Positions 4,457-7,095 of a stretch of 7,095 nucleotides of DNA are shown one piece after another. The stretch comes from CAZWRV01 sp964636325 (GTDB taxonomy: Bacteria; Verrucomicrobiota; Lentisphaeria; Victivallales; GWF2-50-93), in assembly GCA_964636325.1 (NCBI GenBank), contig CAZWRV010000161.1, positions 1 through 7,095 on the forward strand, written 5' to 3'. Numbering within the stretch: the stretch's first letter is position 1; every line of letters begins with the position of its first letter. The notes below the pieces were generated by a model. It was given only the letters and a program-made list of their open reading frames with translations, was not told the DNA's origin and searched no databases. Made by a program: the position numbers and the translations under genes.

Positions 4457-7009
4457 TCACTCCTTCAGTTTGTATCTGTCGTATATGTCGTTCATGCATT
4501 TCCTGAAGTCGTCCACGGGCTCGATGTTCATCTCGATGAGCCTGCCGTAGACGCCGGCCGCGGCCTGCGCGGCCTCCGGGGTGTCCTTGTCGAGGTAGAT
4601 CTTCACGGCGGCGAACGCCGACTTGACGAGCCAGAGGGCGCTGCGGCGCGTTCCTGTCTCGGCGTCGATCTTGTAGCCGTATATCACCTCGTGGTATCTT
4701 GAGAGGGCCTTCTCCTTGTCGCCCAGCAGCTCGTCGCATCTGCCGAGGCTGTAGAGGGCCTGCTCCCTGAAGTTGGCCGGGACGTTCTTGCGGTCGACTA
4801 TGCGCCCGTAGAACTCGGCCGCCCTGCGTATGTTGTCCTGGCCCTTCCAGGCGAGCGCGAAATGGCAGTCGCCGATGCGTCCGAACGCGGCGGTCTCGAG
4901 GTCCGACTCGGGCCTCTTGTCGGCGGCCTTCGTGTAGTATATGAGGGCCTTCTCCCAGTCGTTGGCGCTGGAATATATGTCGCCGGCCAGGTAGAATCCT
5001 TCGGACGTCTTTGCCTCGTTGGGGTATTCCTTGGAGAGCTTGTCGAGCAGGGCGACGGCCTCGTTGTTCTTGCCCATTTTGAAAAGGGTGTATGCCGCGT
5101 CGTAGAGGGCCTCGGCGGCGAAGGCCGGCGGCGAAGCGGGATCGCCGGAGATTTTCGCGAGCGTTTCGACGGCCTTCTGGGGGCTTCCGGAGTCGCGCTG
5201 GAAGTCCGCGAGCGCGAACATGGCGTGGACGGCGTATGCGGACGACGGGTATTTCTCCTTGAGGGCCGCCGCGTCGGCCTCGGCCTCCGCCGCCTTACCC
5301 GCCAGCAGATGTATGTAGAGCTTCTTGTACAAGGCGGGGGCGGCGAAAGCGGTCGACGGATGCTTGGAGATTATCCTTGAGAAGGTTTGCTCGGAAAGGT
5401 CGTAGCCGCCCTTGAGGAAGGCGAGGTTCGCCGCCTTGTATAGGGCCTCGGGCGTCTCCGGCGCGTCGGGGAACTTGTCCGCGAACTTCAGATACCTGTC
5501 CTGCGCCGACTCGGATTCGTTCAGGTTGTAGAGGCAGTCCGCCTCGAGTATCAGCGCCTCCTTCATCAGGGAGCCCTGCTTGAACTCGTCGAAATATGCC
5601 TTGAGGTCCGCAATGGCGCGCCTGTAGTCCTTGAGCCCGTAGAGGCAGCCCAGCCTCTTCATGATGGCCTTCTCCCTCCATCCCGGGGCCTTCTCCGCGA
5701 CTTCGGAGAACTTGGCGGCCGCCTCGTCGAACTTGCCTTCGATCATGAAGGTTTCCGCCAGCTTGAATGAGGCTTCGCCGGACAGGCCGGGATCCTGAGT
5801 GCTGTTGAGGATGAATATATATTTTTCGCGGGCGTCCTGGAATCTTTTTTCGGCCATGAGCATCTCCCCCGCCTCCTTGGCGGCGGACAGCTTCTGCGCC
5901 TGGGCCGACGACGGGCTTCCGAGGATTTCGTTGTAGACCCCTATCGACTCCTTGATCTTGCCCTCTGACGAAAAGAGCCTCGCGAGCTGCAGCCTGACGT
6001 CGTTGGCGCTGGGCGAGTCGGGGAATATCCTGATGAACTCCTGGCAGGTCTTCGAGACACCTTCCTTGTCGCCCGCGGCCAGGCAGGTGTTGATTAGCAG
6101 GAGGCTTGCCTCCTCCCGGTCGTATGACTCGTCGGCGAGGATCTTCGCGTCCTCGAGCAGCGGGATGGCCTTCTGCGGCGACTTCTTCTCGACAAGCGCC
6201 TTAGCGGTCTCCATGACGGCGAAATACCAGAGGCAGTCGGGGCCCTGCACCTGCTTCCTCGCGCTCCGGTAGGCGGAGACAGCGTCGTCGGCCCTCCCGG
6301 CCTTGAGAAGCATGATGATCCTGAGCGGGGTGTCCTTGGGAGCAGTCTGAGCCCCTTCCGCGCCGTCGGGGAATACTGCCTTCACCTTTTCCGGGTTCCC
6401 CGACATCAGCGCGCAGAGCATCCTGTTACGTCTCGCGGATTCCGCCGTCTTGGTGCCGCCGGTGTCGGCCTCGAGCGCGGCGAACACCGTCTCGGCGGCG
6501 TCCCATTTCTGCTGCCTGACGAGGGAGAAGCCGAGGGCGTTGGAGCAAGGCACGTAGAGCGGATCGTCCTTGGGGAGGTTCTTCTGGAGCGTCGAGAAGA
6601 CTTCCACGGCCTTGTCGAGCCTCTTCTCCAGAAGCAGGACGCTGCCGTTCCAGAATGCAATGTTTCTCTTCAGGCTTATGTCCGCCTGTATCCGTTCGGC
6701 GAATGCCTCGTTGAGTTCGCGGAGCTCGTTCCTGGCTAAGATCGAGTTGCCGGCCAGGCAGTTCGACGATATCAGCTTGAAATGCGCGTCGATCCTGGCG
6801 TCGGAGTCTTCCGCGGCCGCTGCCTCGTTCTTGTATTTCGCGTAGTATTTTACCGCAAGCGAATAGTATCCGTCCCTGAAGGCCTCGTCCCCGATCTGCT
6901 TCGAGGTGTATGTCCTAGGTTGCGCCGGGGGTGCCGCAGCTTCCTGGCCCTCCAGGGAAAGGCAGGCAAGAACTGCAGTGCAAATGATGGCAGCAAACTT
7001 TTTGGACAC
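4457..7009 (-). CDS. Large exported TPR-repeat protein
   Basis: This 850-residue protein is built almost wholly of tetratricopeptide-like helical repeats, with recognisable units around residues 48-60, 130-145, 168-180, 240-250, 277-292, 347-362, 388-400, 424-440, 460-475, 497-512, 535-550, 610-620, 646-662, 684-697 and 765-778. Many carry the pattern of an Ala at the helix turn followed by Y/F and then Pro (for example KFPDAP at 512-517, EYP at 661-663). The N-terminus (KKF, then a hydrophobic stretch at about 6-19) is a signal peptide. VLAC at 13-16 could be a lipobox, making it a lipoprotein with Cys16; otherwise signal peptidase I would cut a few residues later. The start is GTG with GGAG (7020-7017) 7 bases upstream. 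No enzymatic motif is visible. As the first gene of an ExbB/ExbD/TonB-like operon it is probably a periplasmic scaffold or adaptor, like TPR partners reported near Ton/Tol motors in other phyla. Substrate and partner are unknown. Confidence 0.9.
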   Translation of the reverse strand: MSKKFAAIICTAVLACLSLEGQEAAAPPAQPRTYTSKQIGDEAFRDGYYSLAVKYYAKYKNEAAAAEDSDARIDAHFKLISSNCLAGNSILARNELRELNEAFAERIQADISLKRNIAFWNGSVLLLEKRLDKAVEVFSTLQKNLPKDDPLYVPCSNALGFSLVRQQKWDAAETVFAALEADTGGTKTAESARRNRMLCALMSGNPEKVKAVFPDGAEGAQTAPKDTPLRIIMLLKAGRADDAVSAYRSARKQVQGPDCLWYFAVMETAKALVEKKSPQKAIPLLEDAKILADESYDREEASLLLINTCLAAGDKEGVSKTCQEFIRIFPDSPSANDVRLQLARLFSSEGKIKESIGVYNEILGSPSSAQAQKLSAAKEAGEMLMAEKRFQDAREKYIFILNSTQDPGLSGEASFKLAETFMIEGKFDEAAAKFSEVAEKAPGWREKAIMKRLGCLYGLKDYRRAIADLKAYFDEFKQGSLMKEALILEADCLYNLNESESAQDRYLKFADKFPDAPETPEALYKAANLAFLKGGYDLSEQTFSRIISKHPSTAFAAPALYKKLYIHLLAGKAAEAEADAAALKEKYPSSAYAVHAMFALADFQRDSGSPQKAVETLAKISGDPASPPAFAAEALYDAAYTLFKMGKNNEAVALLDKLSKEYPNEAKTSEGFYLAGDIYSSANDWEKALIYYTKAADKRPESDLETAAFGRIGDCHFALAWKGQDNIRRAAEFYGRIVDRKNVPANFREQALYSLGRCDELLGDKEKALSRYHEVIYGYKIDAETGTRRSALWLVKSAFAAVKIYLDKDTPEAAQAAAGVYGRLIEMNIEPVDDFRKCMNDIYDRYKLKE

Positions 7010-7095
7010 CGCTTATCTCCGAAAATTTGAGTTTATTTCTTAGTTCTACTTTGGTAAATATAAATGCAAAGCTTTTCGTCTAGCCTTGGATTCCG
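7010..7095 (-). promoter_or_regulatory. AT-rich leader, probable operon promoter
   Basis: This 86-base stretch upstream of the first gene is strikingly AT-rich against the GC-rich coding DNA, and holds no open frame of note. TATATT at 7062-7057 on the minus strand resembles a -10 box. No good -35 box lies 16-18 bases before it (the best nearby, TAGACG at 7082-7077, leaves only 14 bases), so the exact promoter is unsettled. The ribosome site GGAG (7020-7017) lies at the downstream end. Because all later junctions are overlaps or at most 4 bases, this is the only visible place for a promoter serving all seven genes. Confidence 0.4.

Noticed and set aside
3784..4506. A 240-codon plus-strand open frame opposite the ExbB-family gene
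   Set aside because: It lies antisense to a clearly recognisable gene, its translation is dominated by Asp, Glu, Val and Arg as expected from reverse-reading GC-rich codons, and it shows no family motif.
4862..5380. A 172-codon plus-strand open frame inside the TPR gene
   Set aside because: Antisense shadow of the TPR gene; Gly/Val/Arg-rich, low-complexity translation without recognisable domains.
4457..7009. DNA-level repeats inside the TPR gene (recurring CTTGTCGA-like and GGCCTT-like words)
   Set aside because: They reflect codon bias and degenerate protein repeats; spacing is irregular and no long direct repeat or array is visible.

Overview
All seven genes in this window lie on the minus strand. 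They are packed into what looks like one operon, read from about position 7009 down to 56. The organism is a Gram-negative (two-membrane) bacterium: there is an ExbB/TolQ plus ExbD/TolR proton-channel pair, a TonB-like periplasmic protein, and an exported TPR protein. The DNA is GC-rich by eye, yet AGG for arginine and ATA for isoleucine are used freely (for example AGG-ATA-AAG-ATA in pcm), which is unlike enterics or pseudomonads. Together with the large TPR protein beside ExbB/ExbD, this fits a PVC-type lineage (Lentisphaerota, Kiritimatiellota or Verrucomicrobiota). That placement is inference; no rRNA or lineage marker is present.

Layout in transcription order: an AT-rich leader (7095-7010) that probably holds the promoter; an 850-residue exported TPR-repeat protein (7009-4457); an ExbB/TolQ/MotA-family proton channel (4452-3763); an ExbD/TolR-family partner (3766-3296); a 261-residue TonB-like single-pass protein (3303-2518); an 81-residue membrane zinc-ribbon protein with a GTG start (2521-2276); guaA, GMP synthase (2285-735); and pcm, protein-L-isoaspartate O-methyltransferase (733-56). 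Positions 1-55 hold nested inverted repeats, including a GC hairpin plus T-run that would terminate a plus-strand transcript entering from the left.

Junctions are +4, -4, -8, -4, -10 and +1 bases, so there is no intergenic space for separate promoters and translation is probably coupled throughout. The first four genes form a coherent energy-transduction module: ExbB and ExbD would harvest proton motive force, the TonB-like protein would carry it across the periplasm, and the TPR protein is a likely periplasmic scaffold. The small zinc-ribbon protein is of unknown role. guaA and pcm are housekeeping genes (purine synthesis and protein repair) that appear to ride on the same transcript. I see no mobile element, CRISPR array, tRNA, rRNA or defence system. 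The least-described parts are the divergent TonB-like protein and the small zinc-ribbon membrane protein.
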